A DNA stretch of 64,000 bases from Archivesica marissinica (GCA_014843695.1 CM026391.1:18428871-18492870); one strand, 5' to 3'; counted from the first letter of the stretch, positions 1-12,185 are shown. Program-made: numbers and translations. Notes: generated by a model from the letters alone, not told the origin.

Positions 1-240
1 ACATATACAATCTGGGGCATCAGAGGGCACACTTGTAACAACTACGGTACCTGGTTCACACAATAGAAATATAAACAGTACATATACAATCTGGGGCATC
101 AGAGGGCACACTTGTAACAACTACGGTACCTGGTTCACACAATAGAACTATAAACAGTACATATACAATCTGGGGCATCAGAGGGCACACTTGTAACAAT
201 TACGGTACCTGGTTCACACAATAGAACTATAAACAGTATA
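1..240. repeat. Minisatellite, about 78-bp unit, 3 copies
   Basis: Three near-identical copies start at 1, 79 and 158. The first may be cut by the window edge. It lies on the 3' side of LARS1 exon 9, so it is intronic for that gene. Confidence 0.95.
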
Positions 241-399
241 TATATATAATCATTACAACATACAAAATTCAGGCTGCCTGTCCCTTAGGGCCGGGTATTT
301 TACCTGGCTATTCAAGCGCGAACCACCGGCTACTTGATCCCAAACAAGAGGGCCATGATGGCCCTGTATCGCTCACCTGACTCATATTTTACCCGGGGT

Positions 400-1320
400 C
401 ACCATTTTAACAACTTTGAAAGAACACTGTACATCGATCATTCCCACCAAATGTCACAAAATTGGACCGGTGGTTCGTGAGAAGATGCTAGAAGTACATG
501 TATTGGTGTTATTTTTAGACGGTGGCCATCTTTTCCTCGCAGGAACCTTCATTTGATCAAATCTATAAAGGCTACACCCATGGAATATAACTGTAAAATT
601 TGGCTACCATTGTCCAAGCAGTTTGGGCATGAAGAAGAATTTTGAAATCTACAATAAAATGACCTTTCGGCAGTCATCTTGGGTGACAAAATCATCTGAT
701 TTTGATACATTCGATTTGACAATATTCGTTCAAAAATAAAATAATCACTTCACAATTTGAAAGAACATTGTACATCGATTATTCCTACCAAGATTCGTCA
801 AAATGCGGCTGGCAGAATGTTTTAAGAATTTGTGCTATTTTTAACAAATTTGGAAAGGATTCACCTAAGGACCATACAAGTGGAGTTTCTTGAACATTGG
901 CTGATGAGTTTGTGAGAAGACGCTTGAAATCTCTCATAAAAGGTTGACATTTTGACGGGCATCTTGGAAGAAGAAATCATTCGATTTTAATGAAACTTTC
1001 ACTATAGCGATTGCCTAGTCGTTATGTGGTTTTGATATATGACATGACCATATTCACTCAAAAGTAATATTTGATCCATATTTCATATTGAATAACTTTG
1101 AAAGATTGATCATTCCAACAAATATTTGTCGAAATCCGGCTGTTAGGTAGTGAGAAGGCGATATTTTTAGAATTTGTGCTCTCTTTAGACAGCGGCCATC
1201 TTGGATTACGTAAGGAAGTGATTTTAACAGTTATGTAAACCCCCACCTACCCAAGTATCATGACCATAAAAGGTGGCTATAGATCCAATGGTTACCGAGG
1301 AGATGTTTGAAAATATTCAA
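400..1320. repeat. Old degenerate tandem repeat, about 340-bp unit, 3 copies
   Basis: Diverged blocks begin near 415, 757 and 1093. Each has a tttgaaagaa-like start, a cgattattcc-like stretch, a gtgagaaga segment and a tttagacggtggccatc-like segment. The divergence is much higher than in the other arrays here, so this is an older duplication. I see no coding sequence in it. Confidence 0.65.
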
Positions 1321-1745
1321 GGACGGACAAAAAAATCAATTCCCAACACTGCCCTCATGACCTCGATGGGGAGGAACCCCATACCCCCTTTATACTTTTT
1401 GGCTTCCCCCTCTTACTTCAAATCTTGGCTTTACCTTAATGTAGGGCTGTAAATGGAAAATGGCCATATAAAAGAGGAAATTTACTAAAATAGTGAAAAT
1501 GAGAGTAAATCCCCTACTTACTTTGTGGAAATACACATTTTCTGCACAGCTTAGATCAATTATAACTACATTTATATTTCAATATTTTGACCAAAAGGAG
1601 GAGATCCTCTCAAATGTGTGTGTGGGGGGGGGGGGGGTTAATTTTTCAATGGATCATGGTAAAATCATTGTCAATATTAAAATGCAAAAGAGTAAGGTCT
1701 ATGTCTTAAACACTATTTATATTTCAGTGCCAGCACTACAGCTAC
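1321..1745. other. Intronic stretch, nothing recognised
   Basis: This is LARS1 intron 9 sequence next to the exon 9 donor. It contains a run of G at about 1625-1637 and short AT-rich stretches. No repeat array or coding exon was seen. Confidence 0.5.
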
Positions 1746-1833
1746 CTTTGCCTTCTTTGATGTTGATCATGGGCAGTGTGTAGATCTTCTCATACACAGT
1801 CAGCGGTCCTGATAGAGCCACACCCATTATATC
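1746..1833 (-). CDS. LARS1: LARS1 exon 9 (editing-domain segment), gene continues beyond base 1
   Basis: This exon encodes about 29 residues of cytosolic leucyl-tRNA synthetase, predicted residues 355-383. The peptide runs DIMGVALSGPLT, then YTLPMINIKEGKG, and matches the start of the CP1 editing-domain segment of the eukaryotic cytosolic enzyme (ASLSAPLT and YVLPMLTIKEDKG type). The acceptor AG is at 1835-1834 (TTTTACAG|GAT) and the donor GT at 1745-1744 (AAAG|GTAGCT). The exon begins in phase 0, matching the end of exon 8, and ends one base into a codon. The enzyme charges tRNA-Leu in the cytosol and hydrolyses mischarged product in CP1. The remaining CP1, the KMSKS region, the anticodon-binding domain and the C-terminus are outside the window. 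Confidence 0.9.
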
Positions 1834-2106
1834 CTGTAAAATAGCAGCACATACAATGAGTACATTTTGTATGACATGCGTGGCTTTCCATAATAGTACA
1901 AAATGCTTAACCTTCTCACACGCGCTCATATCCGCGATAATTGTTTATTTAAGTGTATGATCGGAATGAAATGGAATTGAATCAGGGATACTCTGCAATC
2001 TACGTTGGAGACACCATGGTAGGGAAGGATACCACATTTGACTACTGATAATTGAAAGCCGTCAAAAGGATGGCATTTTCAACTGCTCATAATTTAAAGC
2101 CGTTGG

Positions 2107-2814
2107 AAGGATGACTACTCACCTGTCCCACTAGCTCAACCACAACATTCACCTTGCCGTCGACCACAACATCCACCTTGCCATCGGTCCTAGAGAAGCC
2201 CTGGCAACTAGATTGATGTTGGAAGGATGGCTACTCACCTGTCCCACTAGCTCAACCACAACATTCACCTTGCCATCGGTCCTAGAGAAGCCCTGGCAAC
2301 TAGATTGATGTTGGAAGGATGGCTACTCACCTGTCCCACTAGCTCAACCACAACATTCACCTTGCCATCGCTCCTAGAGAAGCCCTGGCAACTAGATCGA
2401 AGTTGGAAGGATGGCTACTCACCTGTCCCACTAGCTCAGCCACAACATCCACCTTGCCGTCGGTCCTAGAGTAGCCCTGGCAACTAGATTGATGTTGGAA
2501 GGATGGCTACTCACCTGTCCCACTAGCTCAGCCACAACATTCACCTTGCCATCGGTCCTAGAGAAGCCCTGGCAACTAGATCGATGTTGGAAGGATGGCT
2601 ACTCACCTGTCCCACTAGCTCAGCCACAACATCCACCTTGCCGTCGGTCCTAGAGAAGCCCTGGCAACTAGATCGATGTTGGAAGGATGGCTACTCACGT
2701 GTCCCACTAGCTCAGCCACAACATCCACCTTGCCATCGACCACAACATCCACCTTGCCATCGGTCCTAGAGAAGCCCTGGCAACTAGATTGATGTTGAAA
2801 GGATGGCTACTCAC
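2107..2814 (-). repeat. Exon 8/donor minisatellite, 92-bp unit, 8 donor copies including the real one
   Basis: Read on the minus strand, each unit holds about the last 60 nt of LARS1 exon 8, the donor ACAG|GTGAGT and roughly 27 nt of intron. Donor copies lie near 2119, 2235, 2327, 2419, 2511, 2603, 2695 and the authentic 2814. Spacing is 92 bp except for the first and last intervals (116 bp), where a 24-bp piece encoding DGKVDVVV is duplicated inside the unit. The copy near 2695 has lost the last exonic G (CAC|GTGAGT). Confidence 0.93.
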
Positions 2815-3040
2815 CTGTCCCACTAGCTCAACCACAACATCCACCTTGCCATCGTTCCTAGAGAAGCCCTGGTAACTCATGTTCAATGCAGCCCTCCTGG
2901 TGCTGATGAACACTTCCCCATTCGCTAATTCACACGCAACATATTTCATCTCTGGCTGTATCCAACAGTTTGTCTGTCCGTACATCGTCTCTGGTCGTAG
3001 AGTGGCTGCTACGAGGAATACGTCTTTCTGTTCTAGTGAT
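2815..3040 (-). CDS. LARS1: LARS1 exon 8 (CP1 editing domain, TLRPET motif)
   Basis: The exon encodes about 75 residues, predicted 280-354. They include [17 protein letters not shown], the threonine-rich TLRPET element of the CP1 editing pocket that recognises and hydrolyses mischarged tRNA-Leu. By my count the two threonines fall near residues 292 and 297, as in other animal enzymes. The acceptor is CTGCAG|A at 3042-3041, and the first base completes the AG|A arginine codon split with exon 7. The donor is ACAG|GTGAGT at 2814-2813. The C-terminal 20 residues ([20 protein letters not shown]) are the part amplified in the adjoining 92-bp array. Phase and length (1+225 nt) agree with both neighbours. 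Confidence 0.95.
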
Positions 3041-3165
3041 CTGCAGAGAGGATAGGCCAGACATATCAAATGCAAAGAAAATATCTAATATGCTAAAACT
3101 GACTGAATGGGCAATCTCATGGAAACACAGGTTACACTCTCTGATGAAAACGCATCAATTCATTA

Positions 3166-3557
3166 CAGGTATCCTTGGTAATTACATGTATTAATGGTAA
3201 TTACAGGTATCCTTGGTAAATACAGGTATCCTTGGTAACTACAGGTATCCTTGGTAAGTACAGGTATCCTTGGTAATTACAGGTATCCTTGGTAACTACA
3301 GGTATCCTTGGTAAGTACAGGTATCCTTGGTAATTACATGTACCATTGGTAATTACATGTACCATTGGTAATTACATGCAGCATTGATAATTACATGTAT
3401 CCTTGGAAATTACAGGTATCCTTGGTAATTACAGGTATCCTTGGTAAGTACAGGTATCCTTGGTAATTACAGGTATCCTCGGTAATTACAGGTATCATTG
3501 GTAATTACAGGTATCCTTGGTAAGTACAGGTATCCTTGGTAATTACAGGTATCCTTG
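3166..3557. repeat. Minisatellite, 19-bp unit, about 20 copies
   Basis: The unit is close to ggtaattacaggtatcctt with variants (aagtacagg, catgtacca). It starts about 125 bp upstream of the exon 8 acceptor, in LARS1 intron 7. On the strand antisense to LARS1, units read GGTAAGTACAGG, which looks donor-like but faces the wrong way for this gene. Confidence 0.93.
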
Positions 3558-4224
3558 ACTACAGTTCATATAGAAAGTAATGTATTATGCATGTACTTAA
3601 TGACATAGAAAATCAAATGCTATACAAAGGTTGAAGAATCCACGTATCTGTACGTTATTATGAGAAATCTCTGCTGCCAGGTGAGTTACAATTCTAGTCT
3701 GCTAGTCCTACAGGAGACGTCGTACAATCAATTATCATACACTCGTGTAGCATGGTAGTAGCATAATCATATTCACATCAACAGTATGCAAAGTAGTCGT
3801 TGGTGACTACAGGGTTCATTCTAGGTCAGAATTTTTGGGAGAAGTGAGAAAGCGCGTGATCGCTTCCTTAAATGGTGTTCTTTAATATACTTCTGCAAAA
3901 TAGGGTTAAAATGCACCTTACAACCATTAAATACAACATTTGAATAGAAGGAGTGCTTTATAATGGGCCAGACAAATTTTTTTTTTAGGGAGAAGTGGGG
4001 CTCCCAGAGGGCGAAGTCAGGGTCCCTAGGGTGACAATTTCGCCCACATCGCCCTCTAAACTGATCCCTGGTGACTAGGAGGAATTTACAACATGATATT
4101 TTAAATAACAAACCCACAACAATTTTCTCATAATCTGTTAAATCTGCCAAAACAGATAGACAGACAAAGGTAGTTTATTTGGCAAACAAATTATTAGAAG
4201 GATGAGTGAATGTTTTACTTTACT
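3558..4224. other. Intronic stretch, nothing recognised
   Basis: LARS1 intron 7 sequence between an array and a SINE. I found no convincing exon, array or RNA gene. The minus-strand frame at 3821-4150 is open but has no recognisable protein character. Confidence 0.45.
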
Positions 4225-4545
4225 ATGGATGTGGCGAAAATCGCAAGGAAAGTTCTGTGTGTGTGTTTTAATGTTTATTTATCATAGCTACCTGTTGCCC
4301 ATATGAGCGACGCCTCCAGAAGAAATTAGTCATTTTAGATTTTGGAGGATAGTGGTACAGACAGAGACACATTTCAGAGGCTCCTCTATTTCTTTTACAT
4401 GCACAGCAGTGTAAAGCACAGACATGACACCTCGGTTTAAAGTCCCATCTGAAAGACTGTTAATATTATTAGTGTCAGATGGGGGCTCAAACCTGTGATC
4501 CATGGATTCGCAGTCCAAAGTGTTAACCACTGGACTACCGACCCA
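4225..4545 (-). mobile_element. tRNA-derived SINE, family C (minus orientation)
   Basis: On the minus strand this reads a tRNA-like head (GTCCAGTGGTTAACAC A box, GGTTTGAGCCCCC B box). Then follow a body with TTAACAGTCTTTCAGATGGG, a RCGTTAAACCGAGG-like segment and a tail with CTCCAAAATCTAAAATGACT and GGCGTCGCTCATATGGGC. Four related copies in the window (near 26.9, 29.0, 32.9 and 62.3 kb) define the family. Confidence 0.8.
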
Positions 4546-4628
4546 GATGTGAATGTTCTGGCCATCCCCAGTTCCGACTTACGCCGATTCCCGATATACG
4601 CCGGTTCCATCGGAACCCCCCCCCCAAA

Positions 4629-5372
4629 AGAGATGACCCCTATATGAATGCGGACAGCTGACCCCTATATGAATGCGGACAGATGACCCCTATATGAATG
4701 CGGACAGCTGACTCCTATATGAATGCGGGCAGCTGACCCCTATATGAATGCAGACAGCTGACCCCTATATGAATGCGGACAGTTGACCCCTATATGAATG
4801 CGGACAGCTGACCCTATATGAATGCAGACAGTTGACCCCTATATGAATGCAGACAGTTGACCCCTATATGAATGCGGACAGCTGACCCCTATATGAATGC
4901 GGACAGCTGACCCCTATATGAATGCAGACAGTTGACCCCTATATGAATGCGGACAGCTGACCCCTATATGAATGCTGACAGCTGACCCCTATATGAATGC
5001 GGACAGCTGACCCCTATATGAATGCGGACAGTTGACCCCTATATGAATGCGGACAGCTGACCCCTATATGAATGCTGACAGCTGACCCCTATATGAATGC
5101 GGACAGTTGACCCCTATATGAATGCGGACAGCTGATCCTATATGAATGCGGACAGTTGACCCCTATATGAATGCGGACAGCTGACCCCTATATGAATGCG
5201 GACAGTTGACCCCTATATGAATGTGGACAGCTGACCCCTATATGAATGCGGACAGCTGACCCCTATATGAATTCGGACAGCTGACCCCTATATGAATGCG
5301 GACAGCTGACCCCTATATGAATGCTGACAGCTGACCCCTATATGAATGCGGACAGCTGACCCCTATATGAAT
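4629..5372. repeat. Minisatellite, 25-bp unit, about 30 copies
   Basis: The unit is gacccctatatgaatgcgga plus cagct, with scattered single-base variants such as gcagaca and gctgaca. It lies in LARS1 intron 7 about 240 bp from the exon 7 donor. Confidence 0.97.
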
Positions 5373-5611
5373 ACTCAATGCGTATAAATATCAGGCTAAC
5401 AACATCCTGCCCTTTTAAAAGACTAACAGTAGACGTCACACCTACATAATCCTACTTGGTAGGATAATATTTAATCATAAATGATGCTACAGCGCTGAAA
5501 CAAGCAGAAAAGGCTTAAATTTCGAAAGTTCCAGAAGTTAAGAAATATTCCGAATATTCGTCGGGAAGATCATCTGAATAGCAAAATCACAATTCGTTGT
5601 AATAGAATTAC

Positions 5612-5743
5612 CTTAGTTTGGGTGGGAATGGTTTCAGGACTTTCAGCTTGATCAATGTGTACTCCTGGGGACCGACTCCCTCCCCGCTACTCCTGTCGTG
5701 ATCCATACACGGCTGACCATCCTTCGGGGAATATATGGTGTAT
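5612..5743 (-). CDS. LARS1: LARS1 exon 7
   Basis: This exon encodes [17 protein letters not shown] followed by [17 protein letters not shown] and KPFPPKL, predicted residues 236-278, flanked by split arginine codons on both sides. It matches a highly conserved block of cytosolic leucyl-tRNA synthetase between the catalytic core and CP1. The acceptor is TTTCAG|A at 5745-5744 and the donor CTAAG|GTAATT at 5611-5610. Length 132 nt (1+129+2) keeps phase with exons 6 and 8. The acceptor is only a few bases from a 3.4-kb 15-bp array, so the polypyrimidine and branch region must lie within or at the edge of that array. Confidence 0.95.
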
Positions 5744-5749
5744 CTGAAA

Positions 5750-8700
5750 TACAGATATAGTGCATACAGATATAGTGCATACAGATATAGTGCATACAGA
5801 TATAGTGCATACAGATATAGTACATACAGATATAGTGCATACAGATATAGTACATACAGATATAGTGCATACAGATATAGTGCATACAGATATAGTGCAT
5901 ACAGATATAGTACATACAGATATAGTACATACAGATATAGTACATACAGTACATACATATATAGTGCATACAGATATAGTACATACAGTACATACAGATA
6001 TAGTGCATACAGATATAGTACATACAGATATAGTGCATACAGATATAGTACATACAGATATAGTGCATACAGATATAGTACATACAGATATAGTGCATAC
6101 AGATATAGTACATACAGATATAGTACATACAGATATAGTACATACAGTACATACATATATAGTACATACAGATATAGTACATACAGATATAGTACATACA
6201 TATATAGTACATACATATATAGTACATACAGATATAGTACATACAGATATAGTACATACAGATATAGTACATACAGATATAGTACATACATATATAGTAC
6301 ATACAGATATAGTACATACAGATATAGTACATACATATACAGTACATACAGATACAGTACATACAGATACAGTACATACAGATATAGTGCATACAGATAT
6401 AGTGCATACAGATACAGTACATACAGATACAGTACATACAGATACAGTACATACAGATATAGTGCATACAGATATAGTGCATACAGATATAGTGCATACA
6501 GTACATACATATATAGTACATACAGATATAGTACATACAGATATAGTACATACAGATATAGTGCATACAGTACATACATATATAGTACATACAGATATAG
6601 TACATACAGATATAGTACATACAGATATAGTACATACATATATAGTACATACAGATATAGTACATACAGATATAGTGCATACAGTACATACATATATAGT
6701 ACATACAGATATAGTACATACAGATATAGTACATACAGATATAGTACATACAGATATAGTGCATACATATATAGTACATACAGATACAGTACATACAGAT
6801 ATAGTGCATACAGTACATACATATATAGTACATACAGATATAGTACATACAGATATAGTGCATACAGTACATACATATATAGTACATACATATATAGTAC
6901 ATACAGATATAGTACATACAGATATAGTGCATACAGTACTACATATATAGTACATACATATATAGTACATACAGATATAGTACATACAGATATAGTGCAT
7001 ACAGTACATACATATATAGTACATACAGATATAGTACATACAGATATAGTGCATACAGTACATACATATATAGTACATACAGATATAGTACATACAGATA
7101 TAGTGCATACAGTACATACTATATAGTACATACATATATAGTACATACAGATATAGTACATACAGATATAGTGCATACAGTACATACATATATAGTACAT
7201 ACAGATATAGTACATACAGATATAGTACATACAGATATAGTACATACAGATATAGTACATACAGATATAGTACATACAGATATAGTGCATACAGTACATA
7301 CATATATAGTACATACAGATATAGTACATACAGATATAGTACATACAGATATAGTACATACAGATATAGTACATACAGATATAGTACATACAGATATAGT
7401 ACATACAGATATAGTACATACATATATAGTACATACATATATAGTACATACAGGTACATACATATATAGTACATACAGATATAGTACATACAGATATAGT
7501 ACATACATATATAGTACATACATATATAGTACATACAGATATAGTACATACAGATATAGTACATACATATATAGTACATAAATATATAGTACATACATAT
7601 ATAGTACATACAGATATAGTACATACAGGTACATACAGATATAGTACATACATATATAGTACATACAGTACATACATATATAGTGCATACAGTACATACA
7701 GATATAGTACATACAGATATAGTACATACAGTACATACATATATAGTGCATACAGTACATACATATATAGTGCATACAGTACATACAGATATAGTACATA
7801 CAGATATAGTACATACAGGTACATACATATATAGTGCATACAGTACATACAGATATAGTACATACAGATATAGTACATACAGATATAGTACATACATATA
7901 TAGTACATACATATATAGTACATACAGGTACATACATATATAGTACATACAGATATAGTACATACATATATAGTACATACATATATAGTACATACAGGTA
8001 CATACATATATAGTACATACAGATATAGTACATACAGATATAGTACATACATATATAGTACATACATATATAGTACATACAGATATAGTACATACAGATA
8101 TAGTACATACATATATAGTACATAAATATATAGTACATACATATATAGTACATACAGATATAGTACATACAGGTACATACAGATATAGTACATACATATA
8201 TAGTACATACAGGTACATACAGATATAGTACATACATATATAGTACATACAGATATAGTACATACATATATAGTACATACAGATATAGTACATACATATA
8301 TAGTACATACAGTACATACAGATATAGTACATACAGATATAGTACATACAGATATAGTACATACATATATAGTACATACAGTACATACAGATATAGTGCA
8401 TACAGATATAGTGCATACAGATATAGTGCATACAGTACATACAGATATAGTACATACAGATATAGTACATACATATATAGTACATACAGTACATACATAT
8501 ATAGTGCATACAGATATAGTACATACAGATACAGTACATACATATATAGTACATACAGATATAGTACATACAGATATAGTGCATACAGTACATACAGATA
8601 TAGTACATACAGATATAGTACATACATATATAGTGCATACAGATATAGTGCATACAGATATAGTGCATACAGTACATACAGTACATACAGATATAGTACA

Positions 8701-9190
8701 TACAGATATAGTACATACAGATATAGTGCATACAGTACATACATATATAGTACATACAGATATAGTACATACACATATAGTACATACAGATATAGTACAT
8801 ACAGATATAGTACATACAGTACATACATATATAGTACATACAGATATAGTACATACAGATATAGTGCATACAGTACATACAGTACATACAGATATAGTAC
8901 ATACAGATATAGTACATACAGATATAGTACATACATATATAGTACATACAGATATAGTACATACATATATAGTACATACAGATATAGTACATACAGTACA
9001 TACAGATATAGTACATACAGATATAGTACATACAGATATAGTACATACATATATAGTGCATACAGTACATACATATATAGTACATACAGATATAGTACAT
9101 ACACATATAGTACATACGCATATAGTACATACACATATAGTACATACACATATAGTACATACACATATAGTACATACACATATAGTACAT
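5750..9190. repeat. 3.4-kb minisatellite, 15-bp unit with 9-bp truncated units
   Basis: The units are mainly tacatacagatatag, tacatacatatatag and tgcatacagatatag, interspersed with 9-bp tacatacag units. A rare cataaatatat variant occurs at about 7577 and again at about 8121 inside matching flanks, which shows an internal segmental duplication of about 544 bp. All unit lengths are multiples of three and lack stops in several frames, giving very long but meaningless open frames (up to 1,167 codons). The array fills almost all of LARS1 intron 6. Confidence 0.98.
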
Positions 9191-9407
9191 ACGTTTCTCG
9201 GCTAGACATATATCTAGCAGTTGCCATTACTAAACTTGAGAGAAATTGTGTATTTCATTCAAAAATAAACATCTTTGTGGCATTTTCGAAGACACAATAT
9301 ATTATGGTCTGTTACGAGCCTCGTCGAGGCATAGTTCTTGACTGATGTATGGGTACATATATTTATGGTAACCATAGACCGAGCAATATGTGATCAATTT
9401 AACTAAC

Positions 9408-9520
9408 CTTTTACCATACTGGATCTTATTTCTTTCCTTTAGACGCCAGAATTGCCATCTGACAAATGAGTCATAGTATTTATTGACATCTGTGGTGATG
9501 AATGATCTTCGCCAATCAAT
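9408..9520 (-). CDS. LARS1: LARS1 exon 6
   Basis: The exon encodes [23 protein letters not shown] and ERNKIQYGK, predicted residues 198-234. It matches the conserved [11 protein letters not shown] / [10 protein letters not shown] block of the catalytic domain of cytosolic leucyl-tRNA synthetase. The acceptor is CTACAG|ATT at 9522-9521 (phase 0 after the exon 5 lysine) and the donor AAAAG|GTTAGT at 9407-9406. Two bases remain for the arginine codon completed in exon 7. No array touches either end: the nearest starts 217 bp downstream. Confidence 0.95.
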
Positions 9521-9849
9521 CTGTAGCACAGGGGACAAAGAATATAGTTCTCATAAGTACATGTGTATTTATTTACATATGATTGCTCATACAGACCGTT
9601 CTAGAAAGGTATGATTTGTTAGGCTGTATTATCGTATATCATCTAAACAACGTCATATCATCAAGTGCAAAGGCCAGAACAGTGTTTTACACAATCCAGC
9701 AAGCACGTTGAAGCACAGCTAGATGTTATACTTGTGTTGTACCTTCTGTAAAGCTATGCAATATTACATGAACGTTCAATGCAGGGGTCTTGGAGATGAA
9801 GCAAGGACATCGGTTGTTATTCAACATAGATAAACACAACTACATATTT
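9521..9849. other. Intronic stretch, nothing recognised
   Basis: LARS1 intron 5 sequence upstream of the exon 6 acceptor, AT-rich and without visible repeats or coding potential. Confidence 0.45.
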
Positions 9850-10366
9850 CAAAGCAGGGTGCCATTATGAATCTCACAAAGCAGGGTTGTCAATATGAAT
9901 CTCACAAAGCAGGGTTGTCAATATGAATCTCACAAAGCAGGGTTGTCAATATGAATCTCACAAAGCAGGGTTGTCAATATGAATCTCACAAAGCAGGGTT
10001 GTCAATATGAATCTCACAAAGCAGGGTTGTCAATATGAATCTCACAAAGCAGGGTTGTCAATATGAATCTCACAAAGCAGGGTTGTCAATATGAATCTCA
10101 CAAAGCAGGGTTGTCAATATGAATCTCACAAAGCAGGGTTGTCAATATGAATCTCACAAAGCAGGGTTGTCAATATGAATCTCATAAAGCAGGGTTGTCA
10201 ATATGAATCTCACAAAGCAGGGTTGTCAATATGAATCTCACAAAGCAGGGTTGTCAATATGAATCTCACAAAGCAGGGTTGTCAATATGAATCTCACAAA
10301 GCAAGGTTGTCATTATAAATCTCACAAAGCAAGGTTGTCATTATAAATCTCACAAAGCAAGGTATA
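9850..10366. repeat. Minisatellite, 28-bp unit, about 18 copies
   Basis: The unit is close to gttgtcaatatgaatctcac plus aaagcagg. Copies are almost identical in the middle and diverge at the right end (caaggttgtcattataaatc). It lies in LARS1 intron 5. Confidence 0.97.
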
Positions 10367-10579
10367 AATCTAGGGTTCAACTTTGGTCCAAAATTTAGAG
10401 GGAAGTCATTTCCTCCTTCAGCTAAGTTAGGGAGAAGTGAGGGGAAGTGTGCATTTCACCTACATATTTTACTTTAAATCTACATTTTGAGTATTCGCGA
10501 TCACACTTAGCCGTCATACGTTGAGTGTAATGCCATTGTCTTCTTGATACCAATAAAAATCATTAAGTTCTTCACGCTA

Positions 10580-10984
10580 TGAACCACACATAATTGTCTC
10601 AGAAGATAGCTCCTAAACATTTTTATCATACTTATAACTTTCTTGAATCGTTAGAGTTTACCCTCTCCCCCCCCCCCCCCCCCATCCAAAGCAGATATAT
10701 CCGAAAAGCATAGCTAGTAGCATTCGCAACAAATCATTTAGCATCAATGGTTAGTTGGCAAAAAATACAGCAGTAATTCAGTTAAATAAATGTGTCCGAA
10801 ATATTTACTAATCCGACTACTACTACAGTGTATGTGTTATACTGTTTAATTTGGTTTTAAATTGTTTGATGAAAGTCGAAAATTCTGAATGATACAGGGC
10901 TTAAACATCTTCAATGATGTATACAACATATTAATCAAATGTGACCTGTCAATGTTGACTGGATTAATCCTTTTGTTCACACCT
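10580..10984 (-). repeat. Dispersed repeat, copy 1 (empty-site copy)
   Basis: In reverse complement this 0.4-kb stretch matches 62572-63190. Shared landmarks include GAGACAATTATG, TTGCCAACTAACCATTGATG, CTGTAGTAGTAGTC and GACAGGTCACATTTGATTAA. This copy lacks the 231-bp insert present in the other one and shows a single TTAA at the corresponding site. It contains a C homopolymer near 10666-10683. The element class is unknown. Confidence 0.75.
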
Positions 10985-11267
10985 GGAGTCAGGTCTACAT
11001 ATACAGTGTTGTTTTAGACGATTTCAAGACTATTTAGCCTCCATCAATATTACACAATTTTGTTACTTGTATAGTCTAGAGAGTTAATTACATGTTCAGT
11101 TGATTAGAACTATGGATTAATAACATAACTGTCTATGGATAACAGGCCTCTATGACCACACATGTAGGCACTCGGCTGTAACACATAAAATGATAAAACA
11201 CTTTGTTTGCTGATTTCCATCAGATAATAGGACTCATTGTACTATGTAGCACCTGTTTTATAACTTC

Positions 11268-12180
11268 CGGTCAAGTGTACATACCTTGAGATCTGACCTG
11301 TTTAATAGCGTCCGATCCAGTGTACATACCTTGAGATCTGACCTGTTTTATAATGTCCGGTCCTGTGTACATACCTTGAGATCTGACCTGTTTAATAGCG
11401 TCCGATCCAGTGTACATACCTTGAGATCTGACCTGTTTTATAACGTCCGATCCAGTGTACATACCTTGAGATCTGACCTGTTTTATAACGCCAGGCCCAG
11501 TGTATGTATGTATGTTCCATTAATGTCTAACCCCTTGCGGGGACGTAGACATGTTTTTCCTGGGCAAGCTTAACCAACCTAAGTGGTTAACCAGTACTAA
11601 GCAATGTGTGTGAGGTGCCTTGCTCAATGACACTACATATGTGGCCTGACCGAGTATCGAACCCGGGACGATATATTCCAGATCCGACGCTCTACCACTG
11701 GACCACGGATGTCACACATACATACATACCTTGAGATCAGACCTGTTTTATAACTTCCAGTCCAGTGTACATACCTTGAGATCTGACCTGTTTTATAATG
11801 TCCGGTCCTGTGTACATACCTTGAGATCTGACCTATTTTATAACGTCCAGTCCAGGGTACATACCTTGAGATCTGACCTGTTTTATAACGTCCAGTCCAG
11901 TGTACATACCTTGAGATCTGACCTGTTTTATAACGTCCAGTCCAGTGTACATACCTTGAGATCTGACCTGTTTTATAATGTCCGGTCCTGTGTACATACC
12001 TTGAGATTTGACCTATTTTATAACGTCCAGTCCAGCGTACAAAACTGTACATACCTTGAGATCTGACCTGTTTTATAACGTCCGATCCAGTGTACATACC
12101 TTGAGATCTGACCTGTTTTATAATGTCCGGTCCAGTTTACCTTGAGATCTGACCTGTTTTATAACTTCCGGTTCAGAGTA
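11268..12180 (-). repeat. Exon 5/donor minisatellite, 45-bp unit, about 15 copies, interrupted by a SINE
   Basis: On the minus strand every unit contains CTCAAG|GTATGTAC, identical to the authentic exon 5 donor at 12186/12185. The exonic part reads CAGATCTCAAG. The real exon reads GCAGATCT, then GAAAAGAATGGGG, then CTCAAG, so the unit looks like the exon end with a 15-nt deletion across a CT microhomology. The array runs from the donor into intron 5. A SINE splits it at about 11507-11726. Confidence 0.92.
11507..11726 (-). mobile_element. tRNA-derived SINE, family B, inserted in the exon 5 donor array
   Basis: On the minus strand it reads ATCCGTGGTCCAGTGGTAGA (A box), CCCGGGTTCGATACTCGG (B box), a body with GAGCAAGGCACCTCACAC and GTACTGGTTAACCACTTAGG, and a CATA-rich tail. 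CATACATACAT-type sequence occurs at both ends, which may be a target duplication, tail repeats or both. A fragment of the same body (gagcaagacacgtcacgcac) appears near 26830. Confidence 0.8.
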
Positions 12181-12185
12181 CATAC

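Noticed and set aside
5608..9227. Very long open frames (up to 1,167 codons) of [19 protein letters not shown] or VHTDIVHT type
   Set aside because: They are translations of a 15/9-bp satellite whose unit lengths are multiples of three and lack stops. They are open on both strands and in several frames. Only the short LARS1 exon 7 at the end of one frame is real.
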